Shown one piece after another: positions 35,138 through 45,241 of a stretch of 52,746 nucleotides of DNA. Within the stretch, counting starts at the first letter, position 1. Each line of letters starts with the position of its first letter. Source of the stretch: an uncultured Opitutales bacterium (GTDB lineage: Bacteria > Verrucomicrobiota > Verrucomicrobiia > Opitutales > Intestinicryptomonadaceae); assembly GCA_900547395.1 (NCBI GenBank), contig URGP01000016.1:1-52746 (forward strand). Direction: 5' to 3'. The position numbers and the translations under genes were made by a program. Below the pieces are notes generated by a model. The model saw only the letters and a list, made by a program, of their open reading frames with translations. It searched no databases and was not told where the DNA came from.

Positions 35138-38100
35138 ATGGATTTTGAATATTCACCGCGGGCAAAGAAACTATGCTCTGTTTTGAAAGAGCGCATTGTT
35201 TTCTTGGACGGAGCTATGGGGACATTGATTCAGCGCGAAGGCTTGTCGGAAGACGATTTTCGCGCAGGAGTTGCAGAGCTTCAAAATTGCAAGGCGGAGC
35301 TTAAAGGGAACAACGACCTCTTAAACATAACGCGCCCCGACATCATCGCAAAAATTCACAGGTCTTATTTTGAAGCGGGTTCGGACATCGTAACCACGAA
35401 TACTTTTGCCTCGACACGCTTGGGGCAGGAAGACTACGGGCTTTCGGACTTTGCTCCAAAACTCAATGCCGCCGCCGCAAAACTTGCGAGGGGGATTGCG
35501 GACGAGTTCGAGAAAAAAGACGGCAAACCGCGCTTTGTGGCAGGTTCTGTCGGTCCTATGAATAAGACTGCGTCAATTCCGCCCGATCCCAATAACACGG
35601 CTTTGCGAAACGTAAGTTTTGACGAACTGCGCGCCTCGTATTACGAGCAGATGAAAGTTCTGTCTGAAAACGGGGTTGACTTGTTCTTGCTTGAAACTTC
35701 TTTTGACACGCTGAACGTAAAGGCGGCAATCCATGCGTATTTGAGCTTGGTAGAAGAGGGAAAATGCAATATCCCGATTTCAGTAAGCGTGACAATTTCC
35801 GACCTCTCAGGCAGAATTTTGAGCGGGCAGACGATAGAGGCATTCTATGCGAGCATAAGGCACGCAAAGCCTTTGTTTGTCGGCTTAAACTGCTCTTTGG
35901 GCGCGGAGGGAATGCGCCCTTACATAGAGCAGTTCGACAGAATTGCGGAATGCTTCACCCACTGCTATCCGAATGCCGGGCTTCCCAATCCGCTTTCGGA
36001 GTTCGGCTATGACCAGCAGCCGAAAGACACTGCAAAATATTTGTCGGAATACGCCCGCGACGGTCTTTTAAACGTCATTGGCGGATGCTGCGGGACAACT
36101 CCCGCACACATTCGCGAAGTCGTCAAAGAATGTTCGAAATATGCGCCGCGAAAGCCGAAGAGTAAATCCGAAAGCCTTATTTTGTCGGGCTTGGAGACTC
36201 TCGAGCTTCAAAAGAAAAACGCCCCCTTTGTGTTTGTCGGCGAAAGGACGAATGTTGCGGGTTCCATACAGTTTAAGAAGCTCATTATTGCGGGAGATTT
36301 TCAGTCCGCGCTTTCTGTCGCGCGCAAGCAGGTGGAAAACGGGGCGAACGCAATCGACGTAAATTTCGACGAAGCCTTGCTCGACGCTCCGCAGTGCATG
36401 ACGACGTTTCTCAACATGGTCGCGGCGGAGCCGGAAATTGCGAGAGTCCCCATAATGATAGACTCTTCGGATTTCGAGACAATTTTGGCGGGGCTTAAAT
36501 GCGTTCAAGGCAAGGCGATTGTAAATTCCATTTCCCTAAAAGAGGGGGAAGAGGTTTTTCTTGCGCATGCAAAGGAGCTTAAAAAATTCGGAGCCGCAAT
36601 CCTTGTTATGGCGTTCGACGAAAACGGACAGGCTGTCTCGATTGAGGACAAGGTGAGAATTTGCAAGCGGTCTTACGACTTGCTTTTGAGTGTCGGCATC
36701 GACCCCGAAGACATTATTTTCGATGCGGCGGTCTTGACTGTCGCAACGGGCATAGAAGAGCACGATTCTTACGCGGTGAATTTCATCGAAGCCGTGCGCA
36801 GGCTGAAAGAGCTTTGCCCAAATTCAAGAACAAGCGCGGGCGTAAGCAACGTTTCGTTCGCTTTCAGGGGCAATAACGCAGTCAGGGAGGCGATGCACTC
36901 CGTATTCCTTTACCACGCGCGCAAGGCGGGTTTGGATTTCGGCATTGTAAACGCAGGAATGCTTGCGCCTTATGACGAAATCGAACCGAAGCTCCGCAAA
37001 CTTGTCGAGGACGTGATTTTAAACAAGGGGCATTCCGCCGTCGAAGCCCTCTTAAATTCCGCGCAGTCTTACAAGGACAAGTCGGGCAAGTCTTCCGCCG
37101 CGCACGAGGACGATTTCAATTCTTTGGACTGGGGCGAAAAAATGAAACGCTGCTTTGTAAAAGGCGAAGACGAGCGCATTTTGGAAGTTGTGGAGCATTT
37201 CTTTTCGGAACTGAAAAACCCACTGAAAGTCATTGAAGGTCCGCTCATGGACGCGATGAAGCATGTGGGTGTTTTGTTCGGCGAGGGCAAGATGTTCTTG
37301 CCGCAGGTCGTAAAGAGCGCGCGCGTGATGAAGAAAGCGGTAGCCTTTTTGGAGCCTTATATGCCCAAGGGGAATTCGGGCAGGGGAAAGGTCGCAATCG
37401 CAACCGTGAAAGGAGATGTCCACGATATCGGCAAAAACATTGTAGGCTCTGTTTTGTCATGCAACGGCTACGAAGTTGAGGACTTGGGCGTGATGTGCCC
37501 TCCCGAGAAAATTTTGGAGGCGGCGAAAAGAGTCGATTTGATAGGGTTAAGCGGGCTTATTACTCCGTCTTTGGTCGAAATGGCTAACGTTGTCAAGATG
37601 CTCGAAAAAGAGGGCGTGCGCACTCCCGTAATTGTGGGGGGGGCGACAACGAGCGATGTTCACACCGCGGTGAAACTTGCCCCTCTTTACAGCGGCAGGA
37701 TTATGAGGGTTGAGGACGCCTCTTTGGTTTCAAACGCCTGTGCAAGCCTCATAACTCCAAACGATGTCTTTGACTTGGAGCTTAAAGCAAAGCAGGATTT
37801 CTTGCGCAAGAGTTTCGAGGATAAGGAGCGCGAAAACTCCGCAAGCCTCGTAAGCTTTGAAAAAGCCCGCGAGATGAAATTTAAGCAGGAATTTTCAAAA
37901 GATAAAGTTGCGCGCCCGATTAGTTTCGACTTGTGGCTTGGCTCTCATTCCGCTGAAGAGCTTGAAAAGTATTTCTCATGGGGAATGCTTTACTATGCCT
38001 GGGGCTTGCATGGCAGGGCTTTAAATTCCTCAAAGGCGGAAGCTTCAAAAGAGCTTTTTGAAGATGCGATGAAAATGCTTGAAACCTTGAAAAAAATCGC

Positions 38101-38746
38101 GCGCCCCAAGGCGGTTTGGCGGTTTTTCAGGGCGGCTTCGGACGGAGAAGACATAAAGCTTTTCAGGGCGGACAACAAGCTGCTTGAAACTCTTTGCTTT
38201 TTCAGAAATCAAATTCCGTCAAAAAACGTTTGCCTTTGCGCTTCCGACTTTGTCGCTCCCGTAAATTCGGGATTTTTGGATTCAATAGGGCTTTTTGCCG
38301 CGACTGCGGGAACGGAAGTTGCCGAATACGAAAGCGAGCTGAAAAGCCGCGGAAAAGACTACGAGGCAATTTTGGTTTCAACGCTTTCAAACATAATTGC
38401 CGAAGCTTACGCTCATTACATAAACGAAATCAAAATGCGCCCCTTTGCGCCCGATTTTTGCGCGGGCATCCGCCCTGCGTGCGGATACCCGATGTGGGCG
38501 GACCACTCCGAAAAAAAGAAAATTTGGAGCCTTTTGAACGTAGAATGCAAGACGGGCATAAGGCTTACGGACAATTTTATGATGAATCCGACTTCGAGCG
38601 TATGCGGTCTTTGGATTGCAAATCCGCTTGCGAAGTACATAAATCAAATGGCTGTGGATTCGTCCCAGATTGAAATTTATGCGAAGAGGAAAGGCGTATC
38701 CGCCGACGATGCGCGAAAGTTCTCCGCAGTAAAGGTTATTGACTGA
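35138..38746 (+). CDS. metH: Cobalamin-dependent methionine synthase
   Basis: A 1,202-residue modular enzyme that methylates homocysteine using methyltetrahydrofolate and B12. The homocysteine domain (1-330) has zinc-ligand cysteines at GLNCSLGAEG and GGCCGTTPAHI; the folate TIM barrel follows (about 350-630: RTNVAGS, DVNFDEALLD). The cobalamin domain carries DVHDIGKNIVG with the B12-ligating histidine at H762, close to E. coli H759. The C-terminal reactivation domain (about 910-1202) includes IRPACGYPMWADH and SVCGLWIANP. All four modules are intact, so B12 is needed; no B12 transport or cobalamin riboswitch was seen here. rodA begins nine bases later. Confidence 0.97.
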   Translation: MDFEYSPRAKKLCSVLKERIVFLDGAMGTLIQREGLSEDDFRAGVAELQNCKAELKGNNDLLNITRPDIIAKIHRSYFEAGSDIVTTNTFASTRLGQEDYGLSDFAPKLNAAAAKLARGIADEFEKKDGKPRFVAGSVGPMNKTASIPPDPNNTALRNVSFDELRASYYEQMKVLSENGVDLFLLETSFDTLNVKAAIHAYLSLVEEGKCNIPISVSVTISDLSGRILSGQTIEAFYASIRHAKPLFVGLNCSLGAEGMRPYIEQFDRIAECFTHCYPNAGLPNPLSEFGYDQQPKDTAKYLSEYARDGLLNVIGGCCGTTPAHIREVVKECSKYAPRKPKSKSESLILSGLETLELQKKNAPFVFVGERTNVAGSIQFKKLIIAGDFQSALSVARKQVENGANAIDVNFDEALLDAPQCMTTFLNMVAAEPEIARVPIMIDSSDFETILAGLKCVQGKAIVNSISLKEGEEVFLAHAKELKKFGAAILVMAFDENGQAVSIEDKVRICKRSYDLLLSVGIDPEDIIFDAAVLTVATGIEEHDSYAVNFIEAVRRLKELCPNSRTSAGVSNVSFAFRGNNAVREAMHSVFLYHARKAGLDFGIVNAGMLAPYDEIEPKLRKLVEDVILNKGHSAVEALLNSAQSYKDKSGKSSAAHEDDFNSLDWGEKMKRCFVKGEDERILEVVEHFFSELKNPLKVIEGPLMDAMKHVGVLFGEGKMFLPQVVKSARVMKKAVAFLEPYMPKGNSGRGKVAIATVKGDVHDIGKNIVGSVLSCNGYEVEDLGVMCPPEKILEAAKRVDLIGLSGLITPSLVEMANVVKMLEKEGVRTPVIVGGATTSDVHTAVKLAPLYSGRIMRVEDASLVSNACASLITPNDVFDLELKAKQDFLRKSFEDKERENSASLVSFEKAREMKFKQEFSKDKVARPISFDLWLGSHSAEELEKYFSWGMLYYAWGLHGRALNSSKAEASKELFEDAMKMLETLKKIARPKAVWRFFRAASDGEDIKLFRADNKLLETLCFFRNQIPSKNVCLCASDFVAPVNSGFLDSIGLFAATAGTEVAEYESELKSRGKDYEAILVSTLSNIIAEAYAHYINEIKMRPFAPDFCAGIRPACGYPMWADHSEKKKIWSLLNVECKTGIRLTDNFMMNPTSSVCGLWIANPLAKYINQMAVDSSQIEIYAKRKGVSADDARKFSAVKVID

Positions 38747-38755
38747 TTTTGCCGA

Positions 38756-40030
38756 ATGTTTGCCAAGCTTAAAGACGACGGTTTTGAAGGGCGCATAAAG
38801 ATGCGTTCCGACATTCTCATGCCGATATGTATGGCACTGCTGTCTTTAATGGGGCTTGTTTTCATATACACTTCTCAGAGCTACAATATGGATGAGATGT
38901 CTATCGCGCGCCAGTTTTGGTTTAGGCAGACTGTCTTTTTGGCTATGGGGAGCGTTGCGTATTTCTTCATTTCGCGCATGGATTACGAAAAATGCTTCGT
39001 GTATGCGCATTTGATATACGCCATGTGCATCGCTCTTTTAATTCCGCTTTTTCTGGAAGGCAGTTGCGGGATAAATTTGCCGTTTGTTGACAAGCGTTTC
39101 AACGCGACGCGCTGGATAAACATGGGCATATTTTCCTTGCAGCCCGCGGAAATCGCGAAAATAGGCGCATGCATCATGGTAGCCGCAATCTTGGCGCGTT
39201 CAAAAATCGGCACCATAAAGGAATCTCTTAAAGTACTGATTAAAATTTTTGTTGTGGCTGCAATACCAATTTTATTGATTTTTTTGCAGCCGGACTTAGG
39301 CTCTACATTAGTTTTTCCGCCAATGGTGTTTGCAATGCTGTATGTGTCGAAACTCTCAAAAAAATTTTTTGTGATGGCTTTTGCCGCTTTCGCGCTCATG
39401 GTTGCAATCGTTGCCTGGGATATTGTCCGCTACACTTCCTTTTTGGAAGAAAACAAAATAACGGCGACAGTGTCTTCAAAGGGCAATTTGTTTGGCTCAT
39501 CCCATTTTTGCCTTCCGATGAAAGATTATCAGCGAAACAGAATTTTGGCGTTTGTCGCGCCCGAAGTTGTCGATAAGCTTGGGCAAGACGTAACTTGGAA
39601 CGTTCGCCAGAGTTTGATATCTATCGGAAGCGGCGGATTTTTCGGCAAGGGTTTGGGAGAGGGTACTCAGGCAAAGCTGGGTTATTTGCCATCCGATGTG
39701 GCGTATAACGACTTTATTTTCGCAGTTCTTGCGGAAGAGTCGGGGTTTGTCGGGGCAAGTTTTGCCGTTTTGCTCCAAGGGGCGATTTTACTTTGCTGTC
39801 TCAGAGCCGCGCGCAAGTCGCGCGACCGTTTCGGACAGCTTTTATGCGCGGGCATTTGCGCAATGCTCGCCGTTCACGTCTTTATAAATATAGGCATGAC
39901 TCTTGGCATTATGCCGATAACGGGTCTGCCTTTGCCAATGTTAAGTTATGGCGGTTCATTTGTTTTGACTTGTTTTATTCTGCTTGGTTTGGTGCAAAGC
40001 GTATTCAGGCACCGCCGCCAGTTTGATTAG
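38756..40030 (+). CDS. rodA: RodA, SEDS peptidoglycan polymerase
   Basis: A 424-residue inner-membrane glycosyltransferase that elongates peptidoglycan with a class B penicillin-binding protein. About ten membrane helices are visible. SLQPAEIAKIG and LQPDLGSTLVF contain family core residues, and the C-terminal signature is GIMPITGLPLPMLSYGGS. A large loop (about 225-300) with RNRILAF and GKGLGEGTQ matches RodA/FtsW. RodA is preferred over FtsW by overall similarity, but the partner mrd genes are absent, so the symbol is a judgement. Confidence 0.88.
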   Translation: MFAKLKDDGFEGRIKMRSDILMPICMALLSLMGLVFIYTSQSYNMDEMSIARQFWFRQTVFLAMGSVAYFFISRMDYEKCFVYAHLIYAMCIALLIPLFLEGSCGINLPFVDKRFNATRWINMGIFSLQPAEIAKIGACIMVAAILARSKIGTIKESLKVLIKIFVVAAIPILLIFLQPDLGSTLVFPPMVFAMLYVSKLSKKFFVMAFAAFALMVAIVAWDIVRYTSFLEENKITATVSSKGNLFGSSHFCLPMKDYQRNRILAFVAPEVVDKLGQDVTWNVRQSLISIGSGGFFGKGLGEGTQAKLGYLPSDVAYNDFIFAVLAEESGFVGASFAVLLQGAILLCCLRAARKSRDRFGQLLCAGICAMLAVHVFINIGMTLGIMPITGLPLPMLSYGGSFVLTCFILLGLVQSVFRHRRQFD

Positions 40031-40063
40031 TCGGGACGAACCGCTTAAAAATTAAGCGAAAAA

Positions 40064-41803
40064 ATGAAAGAAGAAAATATTCAAGAAAATCAAAACACTT
40101 TGGACGAAGAGCTTTCAAAGCGTCCTCCTGAAGTCGCGGTTGAGCCTATTTCAGTGGCGCAGCTCAATGCAGAAGCAAAGCTTCGCGCAAAAAAACGTCC
40201 GCTTCTCGAAAAAATCATAAGGCTTTTGAAGCGCGAAGAGGGCCCTTACAAAGAGCTTGTCATAAACGTCGAGCCTTTGGAAAAACGCGTCGCCCTTCTT
40301 GAAGACGGGCTGATGCAAAAGTTTGAAACAGAACACGTCGGCGATGAAAGCATGGTTGGTGCAATCTTTAAGGGTAAAATCCAAAATCTTGAACCCGGCT
40401 TGAAGGCGGCGTTTGTGGATATTGGTCAGCCCAAAAACGCCTTTTTGCACTATTGGGACATTTTTCCGAGCGCGACAAACGACAATTCTTATGAAATTGT
40501 CCGCGAAAACCGCTCTAAGGAGCAGAAAAAAAATGCGGCTTTAAAGCTTTCAAACAAGGATATTCCCGAAAAGTTCCCTGTCGGAACAGACATCGTAATT
40601 CAAATCACCAAGACGCAAATAGGCACTAAAGGCCCGAGGGTCACTACCAACATTGCAATTCCCGGGCGTTATTTGGTGCTTATGCCCTACGCGGGGCAGT
40701 GCGGCATTTCCCGCAAAATCGAAGACAAGCGCGAGCGCGAGCGCATCAAGAAAATACTCCGCTCCATGAAAATTCCCGAAGGCATGGGCGTCATTGTCCG
40801 CACAGCGGGGCAGGGCAAGAGGTGGACGTATTTCGTAAGGGACTTGCACATACTTTTAAACATCTGGAAGCAAATCCAAAACAAAATCGAAAACGAGCCG
40901 GGACCGGCTCTCCTTTACAAAGAGCCCGACATCATCGAGCGCACGGTGAGAGACTTTTTGACGGAAGAAACCGACAGGATTTTGATAGACAACAAAGATG
41001 ACTATGAAAAAATTTTGGCATCTGTTTCCGAAATTTCCCACAGGGCGCGTTCGAAAATCCAGCTTTACAAGGATAACATTCCGATTTTTGAACGCTACAA
41101 CATCGAAAAGCAAATTACCCAGACTTTCCAGCGCAGAGTGCCTCTGCCATCAGGCGGAGAAATCGTTGTAGATGAAACCGAAGCTCTCACTGCAATCGAC
41201 GTAAACACAGGCTCACACAAGGGCAAGGACGCTGACGGCAAAGACTTTATTTTGCAGGCAAATCTCGAAGCGGTTGCCGAGTCTGCGCGCCAAGTGCGCC
41301 TTCGCAACATCGGCGGCTTGATTATCATCGACACCATCGACATGAAAAGCCGCAAAGACCGCCAGGCCGTCTATAAGAAACTGCGCGAGGAAATGGAAAA
41401 AGACAAGGCAAAGAGCCAGGTTTTGCCGATTTCCCAGCTTGGAATCATGCAGATGACCCGCCAGCGCCATCACCAGTCAAACGCAAGCGAAATTTATTCG
41501 ACATGCCCCTATTGCGGCGGCAAAGGCATTGTTAAAAGTTCGCGCACGATGAGTGTTGAAATTCAGCGCAAAATTGTGGCGATAGCCCGCGCAATCCGCA
41601 CCCGCGAGGGCAATTCCAATGAAATTCCAATGCTTGTGATGCTACACCCCGAAAATTTGAAGCTCATGCAAAACGAAGACTACGAGTACCTGATAAATCT
41701 CGAAAAAGCTTACAACTTGAAGCTTACGTTCAGGGCTGATCCGTCTTACCACGTTGAAAACTTCCGAATTTTGGATCCCGCCACAAACAGGGTTTTGCGT
41801 TAA
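40064..41803 (+). CDS. rng: Ribonuclease G/E family endonuclease
   Basis: A 579-residue single-strand-specific endoribonuclease for rRNA maturation and mRNA decay. A Lys-rich N-terminal extension (1-70) precedes the S1 domain ([25 protein letters not shown]). The DNase I-like catalytic core holds [13 protein letters not shown] with a magnesium-binding aspartate at D379, and the zinc-link cysteines are C481 and C484 (CPYCGGKG). The long C-terminal degradosome scaffold of RNase E is missing, so the RNase G form is favoured. A strong terminator follows. Confidence 0.93.
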   Translation: MKEENIQENQNTLDEELSKRPPEVAVEPISVAQLNAEAKLRAKKRPLLEKIIRLLKREEGPYKELVINVEPLEKRVALLEDGLMQKFETEHVGDESMVGAIFKGKIQNLEPGLKAAFVDIGQPKNAFLHYWDIFPSATNDNSYEIVRENRSKEQKKNAALKLSNKDIPEKFPVGTDIVIQITKTQIGTKGPRVTTNIAIPGRYLVLMPYAGQCGISRKIEDKRERERIKKILRSMKIPEGMGVIVRTAGQGKRWTYFVRDLHILLNIWKQIQNKIENEPGPALLYKEPDIIERTVRDFLTEETDRILIDNKDDYEKILASVSEISHRARSKIQLYKDNIPIFERYNIEKQITQTFQRRVPLPSGGEIVVDETEALTAIDVNTGSHKGKDADGKDFILQANLEAVAESARQVRLRNIGGLIIIDTIDMKSRKDRQAVYKKLREEMEKDKAKSQVLPISQLGIMQMTRQRHHQSNASEIYSTCPYCGGKGIVKSSRTMSVEIQRKIVAIARAIRTREGNSNEIPMLVMLHPENLKLMQNEDYEYLINLEKAYNLKLTFRADPSYHVENFRILDPATNRVLR

Positions 41804-41818
41804 TTCGGAAATTGCGAA

Positions 41819-41853
41819 AAAAGAAGCGTCTTTTTTGGCGCTTCTTTTTTTTG
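41819..41853 (+). terminator. Strong terminator after the RNase G gene
   Basis: AAGAAGCG (41821-41828) pairs with CGCTTCTT (41839-41846); eight T follow. It closes the plus-strand run that began at lptB. Confidence 0.9.
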
Positions 41854-41899
41854 AGGGGTGAATAGAAGAGAAAATTTGACGTTTTGCGGTAAAATTTTT

Positions 41900-42355
41900 T
41901 TAAGCCGGGCTTTTTTCCATTGCGAAGTTAATGAGCATAACATTCTTTCTTTGGACTTCCTGTCTCTTCTTTACCGCATATCCTCTCTTCTCAAAAAACG
42001 GTTTTGCCGTTATTGAGGCGTGTACGGTAATTTTTTCCCAATTACCGGATTTTTCCAAAATGTCGCATATCTTCGTTGCAATGCCTTTTCGTTGGCAGTC
42101 TTTATGAACGAAGAGATAGTCCAAATAACCGTTCTTTGCAATGCTTCCGAACCCTACAATCTTCTCTTTTTCGAGGGCGACAATCGCGGTGTTTTTTATA
42201 AGCGCCAAATTCAGGGCGTCGGCGTCAAAATCTCTTGGCGCCCATGCGTCTAATTGGTCGCTTGTGTAATCTTTTGCGTTTATTGCGTGGATTGTTTCAT
42301 AAAACAATTTGCATATTTTGGCGCAGTCAGATGGCGTGTATTTTCTTATGAGCAT
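41900..42355 (-). CDS. GNAT family N-acetyltransferase
   Basis: A 151-residue acetyl-CoA-dependent acetyltransferase. The acetyl-CoA pyrophosphate loop is QRKGIAT in LFVHKDCQRKGIATKICDIL (residues about 85-104), and motif B includes ITAKPFFEKRGY. It resembles the YafP/ElaA-like branch by its DFDADAL and VGFGSIAKNGYLDYL segments. The substrate is unknown. It lies alone on the minus strand, past the terminator of the Fe-S protein gene. Confidence 0.9.
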   Translation of the reverse strand: MLIRKYTPSDCAKICKLFYETIHAINAKDYTSDQLDAWAPRDFDADALNLALIKNTAIVALEKEKIVGFGSIAKNGYLDYLFVHKDCQRKGIATKICDILEKSGNWEKITVHASITAKPFFEKRGYAVKKRQEVQRKNVMLINFAMEKSPA

Positions 42356-42374
42356 ATTTTGGCGAAAACATAAT

Positions 42375-42404
42375 AAAAAAATTGCGCAAGTTTTCGCTTG
42401 CGCA
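42375..42404 (-). terminator. Terminator of the Fe-S fusion gene
   Basis: TGCGCAAG (42383-42390) pairs with CTTGCGCA (42397-42404), followed on the minus strand by ATTTTTTTA, 21 bases past the stop codon. Confidence 0.85.
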
Positions 42405-42424
42405 GTCTTTTGCCGTTTGAGTTA

Positions 42425-44125
42425 TCAGAACGGGAACGGATTGTCGAGAGGCTTTGGCGCGGAAACTTCCGCTTTCTGCTTTTCCTGCGGGACGTACAAG
42501 CGCATTTTTTCGTCAAATGGAATTGCCTTTTTATGCACTTTTAAGCCCTGAATTACTATCGCCGTGTGCGGGCGCACGGGGCAGACATTTTCACAGGCTC
42601 CACATCCTATGCAGACGTCTTCGTGGACATGCGGAATATAGAGGCTTTTCTTTTCGTTAAAAGGTATCATTTCAATCGCCTGAACGGGGCAGTGTTCGGC
42701 GCATGCCGCGCAGTCGGTTCCGTCGGTATAAACAACGCAGAGTTCGCGGTTGAATATGGCGGTGCCGATTTTTTCAGACATTTTTTGTTTTTTTGTGATG
42801 AAGCGTATTGCGCCGGTCGGGCAGGCTTTTGAGCAGTTGTGGCAGTCGGGCAGGCAGAATGCCGCCGAAAAATCCATGTATGGCTGCATAAATCCCGACA
42901 AGCCCCATTGGGTGGTTGACGCCTTTAAAACTTGCGACTTGCATGAGCTTACGCATCTTTGGCATGCCGTGCAGTTTTCCAGAAAGTTTTCAATGCTGAT
43001 TGAGCCCGGAGGAGACGGGAGACGCTTGTCGGCTCTCGCGCCGTCTATTCTGTATTCGGACGCTCCTTCCAAGACTTTCAAGCTGTGTTTTTGCGAAAGC
43101 TCCTCGTCGCCCTTCTTGCAGCCGAAGAGCGCGGTTGCCATGGAAGCCGCGGCGGCGGCAAAGCTTCTTCTTGAAATATTTTCGCCTTCGGTCTTTCGGG
43201 AAGATTTTGAAAATATTTTTTTGTATGCGGGATTTATTTTGTAGCCTATCGAGCTTTTTGGGCAGTGTGCCGCACAGTCAAGGCATAGAACACACCGCGA
43301 GAAGTCGATGTCTTTTTCCTTTATGTTTATGCACTTTGCCTTGCAGTCCCTTTCGCACTTTCCGCAGGAGACGCATTGGTCTTTGTCTATTTGCAGGGAG
43401 AACAATGCAAATTTTGAAAGCCCTCCCAAAAAAGCTCCGACAGGGCAGAGGCTGTTGCAAAAAAGCCTTCCGCTTTTTGCCGAAACCGCGGCGGTTAAAA
43501 TCAAAAGGAAAATTGAAAAACCGAATGCGGCAACCGAGACTGCCGCAGTTGTGGCGGGCGTTATTCCGTAATAACCGAAGCTTGCCGCGCTTGAAGCCGA
43601 GAAATTTACCGCTTCAGAACTTATTATGAAGCCTGCCGACATTATTTTGCCGTAGAGCGAATACGGGTCAATCAGCCCCAAGAGCGCGCCGAAACCGAAA
43701 ACGATGGAAATTGCCGCAAGTGTCAAAAATAAAACTCTAAGTGCCGTCAGCGGTTTTGCGTATTTTAGTTTTGCAAAATTCTTCTGCGAAAATTTGCCAA
43801 CGGCAGTCTTTTTCAGAAACTTGTTTTCCGCGGGAAATTTTGCGATTTTTCTGAAAATGTCCATTAGTATCCCGAATGGGCATATGAACGAGCAATAGGC
43901 TCTTCCCAAAATCAGCGCGAGGGCTGAAAATGCCAAAAACGCCCAAGCCGAGGCAATGCCTATCCCCGCCAGAAACTTCAATAATGACGGCATAAATTGA
44001 AGCGATGCGGGAGGGTACATGTAATAAATTTTCGGCAGTTTGTGGTAAATGTCGAAAAATTGCAGGCTTATTGCCGCGAAGAACAATATCGCAAAAATAA
44101 CTCTAAAAAGGCGCAATGTTTTCAT
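42425..44125 (-). CDS. NapH-NapG-like fusion: membrane ferredoxin-type protein with multiple 4Fe-4S clusters
   Basis: A 566-residue protein likely moving electrons from the quinol pool. The first half has about five membrane helices with two CxxxCP motifs (RAYCSFICPFG; RLFCNSLCPVGAF) and two ferredoxin-type clusters (CVSCGKCERDC, CVLCLDCAAHCP), as in NapH. A junction SRRSFAAAAASMATALFGC (R319-R320) looks like a former Tat signal with lipobox, kept inside the protein. The second half has four more CxxCxxC-type clusters (CTACQRCVSSC, CHNCSKACP, CAACAEHCP, CIGCGACENVCP), as in NapG. ATG 44125 is preferred because an ATG at 44146 lies in a hairpin. No nitrate reductase genes are present. The DUF362 protein upstream is its likely partner. 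Confidence 0.85.
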   Translation of the reverse strand: MKTLRLFRVIFAILFFAAISLQFFDIYHKLPKIYYMYPPASLQFMPSLLKFLAGIGIASAWAFLAFSALALILGRAYCSFICPFGILMDIFRKIAKFPAENKFLKKTAVGKFSQKNFAKLKYAKPLTALRVLFLTLAAISIVFGFGALLGLIDPYSLYGKIMSAGFIISSEAVNFSASSAASFGYYGITPATTAAVSVAAFGFSIFLLILTAAVSAKSGRLFCNSLCPVGAFLGGLSKFALFSLQIDKDQCVSCGKCERDCKAKCINIKEKDIDFSRCVLCLDCAAHCPKSSIGYKINPAYKKIFSKSSRKTEGENISRRSFAAAAASMATALFGCKKGDEELSQKHSLKVLEGASEYRIDGARADKRLPSPPGSISIENFLENCTACQRCVSSCKSQVLKASTTQWGLSGFMQPYMDFSAAFCLPDCHNCSKACPTGAIRFITKKQKMSEKIGTAIFNRELCVVYTDGTDCAACAEHCPVQAIEMIPFNEKKSLYIPHVHEDVCIGCGACENVCPVRPHTAIVIQGLKVHKKAIPFDEKMRLYVPQEKQKAEVSAPKPLDNPFPF

Positions 44126-44212
44126 TTTTCTAAAATTAAGGCGCAAACCCGAAGCGCCTCTTTTTTGATTTTCAGAGGCAACTCTTCAAGTATGCGCCTT
44201 GTTTTAATTTTG

Positions 44213-45148
44213 TTATGCGACGGAAATTCTCTTTACGTTCAATTTGCTTAAATCTGCAGTGCCCACTCCGAGCTTTTCGGCAAGCCCGATGTATGGAATT
44301 TCATTGAGAGTGTAGGGCTTGCCCATTCCGTACTGCTTTGCGACTGTCGCAAAAATTTGGACTGCGGCGGCGTCGGCAGCAACGATGTCGGTGGAGATTA
44401 CCTGATACTTTACGACAGGCGCAAACTTCGGGTCTTTGCCCTGAGGTCCGTGTTCAAGCATTACATGGTATGCGTCAACGATTGTAAGAGAGGTCTTTTG
44501 GTATGAGGAGAAATCCGCGATGCACTGGGGCAGGTCGTTTCTGTGCCAGAATTGCCTGTCGAGAATGCAGCCCATGTAGTTTTTCATTGCGCAGGTGATT
44601 TTTGTGCCGCCGTGGTGCTTTAAAATCGGCATATTGATGAATACGTCGGCTTCCGCTGCGAGTTTGTGGACTTTCGCTTTCTTCAAAGAAACGCCTCTTG
44701 GAATATCCTGGTCGATGAACATGGAGTGGGCGTTGCCCGAAACCATTTCGCCTCCCGCTTTTTCAACTGCTTCGGCAGTCCCCGAGTGCTTGTAGCAGTC
44801 GTCTGCGGCGTGGCAGGTGTGGTCGAAGCAGAGAACTTTTTTTGCACCTGCGGCGAGGCATGCTTTCACTACGGCGGCGACCAAGTCAGGGTCGGTGTTT
44901 GCGCCGAAGTCGGGAGTTCTGTCCCAAGCGATGTTTGGTTTTAGAACGACTGTCTGCCCTTTTTTCACAAAGCGCGACATTCCGCCCATTTCGGCTATGC
45001 CTTTTTCAAACATTTGAACAGCCGAGCCGCCGTGTATCGCCACGAGGTCGGGCTGTTTTTGCGATTTTTTTTCTGCCGCAAAAAGCGAATTTGTGCAGGC
45101 GATTGCGGAACCTGCTATTGCGGTTTTCACGAAGTCTCTTCTTTTCAT
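44213..45148 (-). CDS. DUF362 protein with Tat-type signal peptide
   Basis: A 311-residue exported protein. The N-terminus MKRRDFVKTAIAGSAIACTN is a twin-arginine signal, so it is likely exported folded. The body is DUF362: VVLKPNIAW, GAKKVLCFDHT, ADVFINMPILKHHG, CAMKNYMGCILDRQFWH and STDIVAADAAAVQIF. Relatives often accompany multi-cluster ferredoxin proteins, as here, where the Fe-S fusion gene starts about 90 bases downstream. The ribosome site is AGGGG. The function of DUF362 is uncertain; a redox or metal-cofactor role is inference. Confidence 0.88.
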   Translation of the reverse strand: MKRRDFVKTAIAGSAIACTNSLFAAEKKSQKQPDLVAIHGGSAVQMFEKGIAEMGGMSRFVKKGQTVVLKPNIAWDRTPDFGANTDPDLVAAVVKACLAAGAKKVLCFDHTCHAADDCYKHSGTAEAVEKAGGEMVSGNAHSMFIDQDIPRGVSLKKAKVHKLAAEADVFINMPILKHHGGTKITCAMKNYMGCILDRQFWHRNDLPQCIADFSSYQKTSLTIVDAYHVMLEHGPQGKDPKFAPVVKYQVISTDIVAADAAAVQIFATVAKQYGMGKPYTLNEIPYIGLAEKLGVGTADLSKLNVKRISVA

Positions 45149-45193
45149 TTTTCCCCTTTTATTAACGATTTATAATTTATCGGTTTTGGCGAA

Positions 45194-45222
45194 ATGATGT
45201 TTTAAGAATTTTCGATTGTCAA
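45194..45222 (-). promoter_or_regulatory. Promoter candidate for the DUF362-Fe-S operon
   Basis: On the minus strand a perfect TTGACA (45217-45222), 17-base spacer and CATCAT (45194-45199), about 45 bases before the DUF362 start. Confidence 0.35.
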
Positions 45223-45241
45223 GTTTTTTGAAAATGCAATA

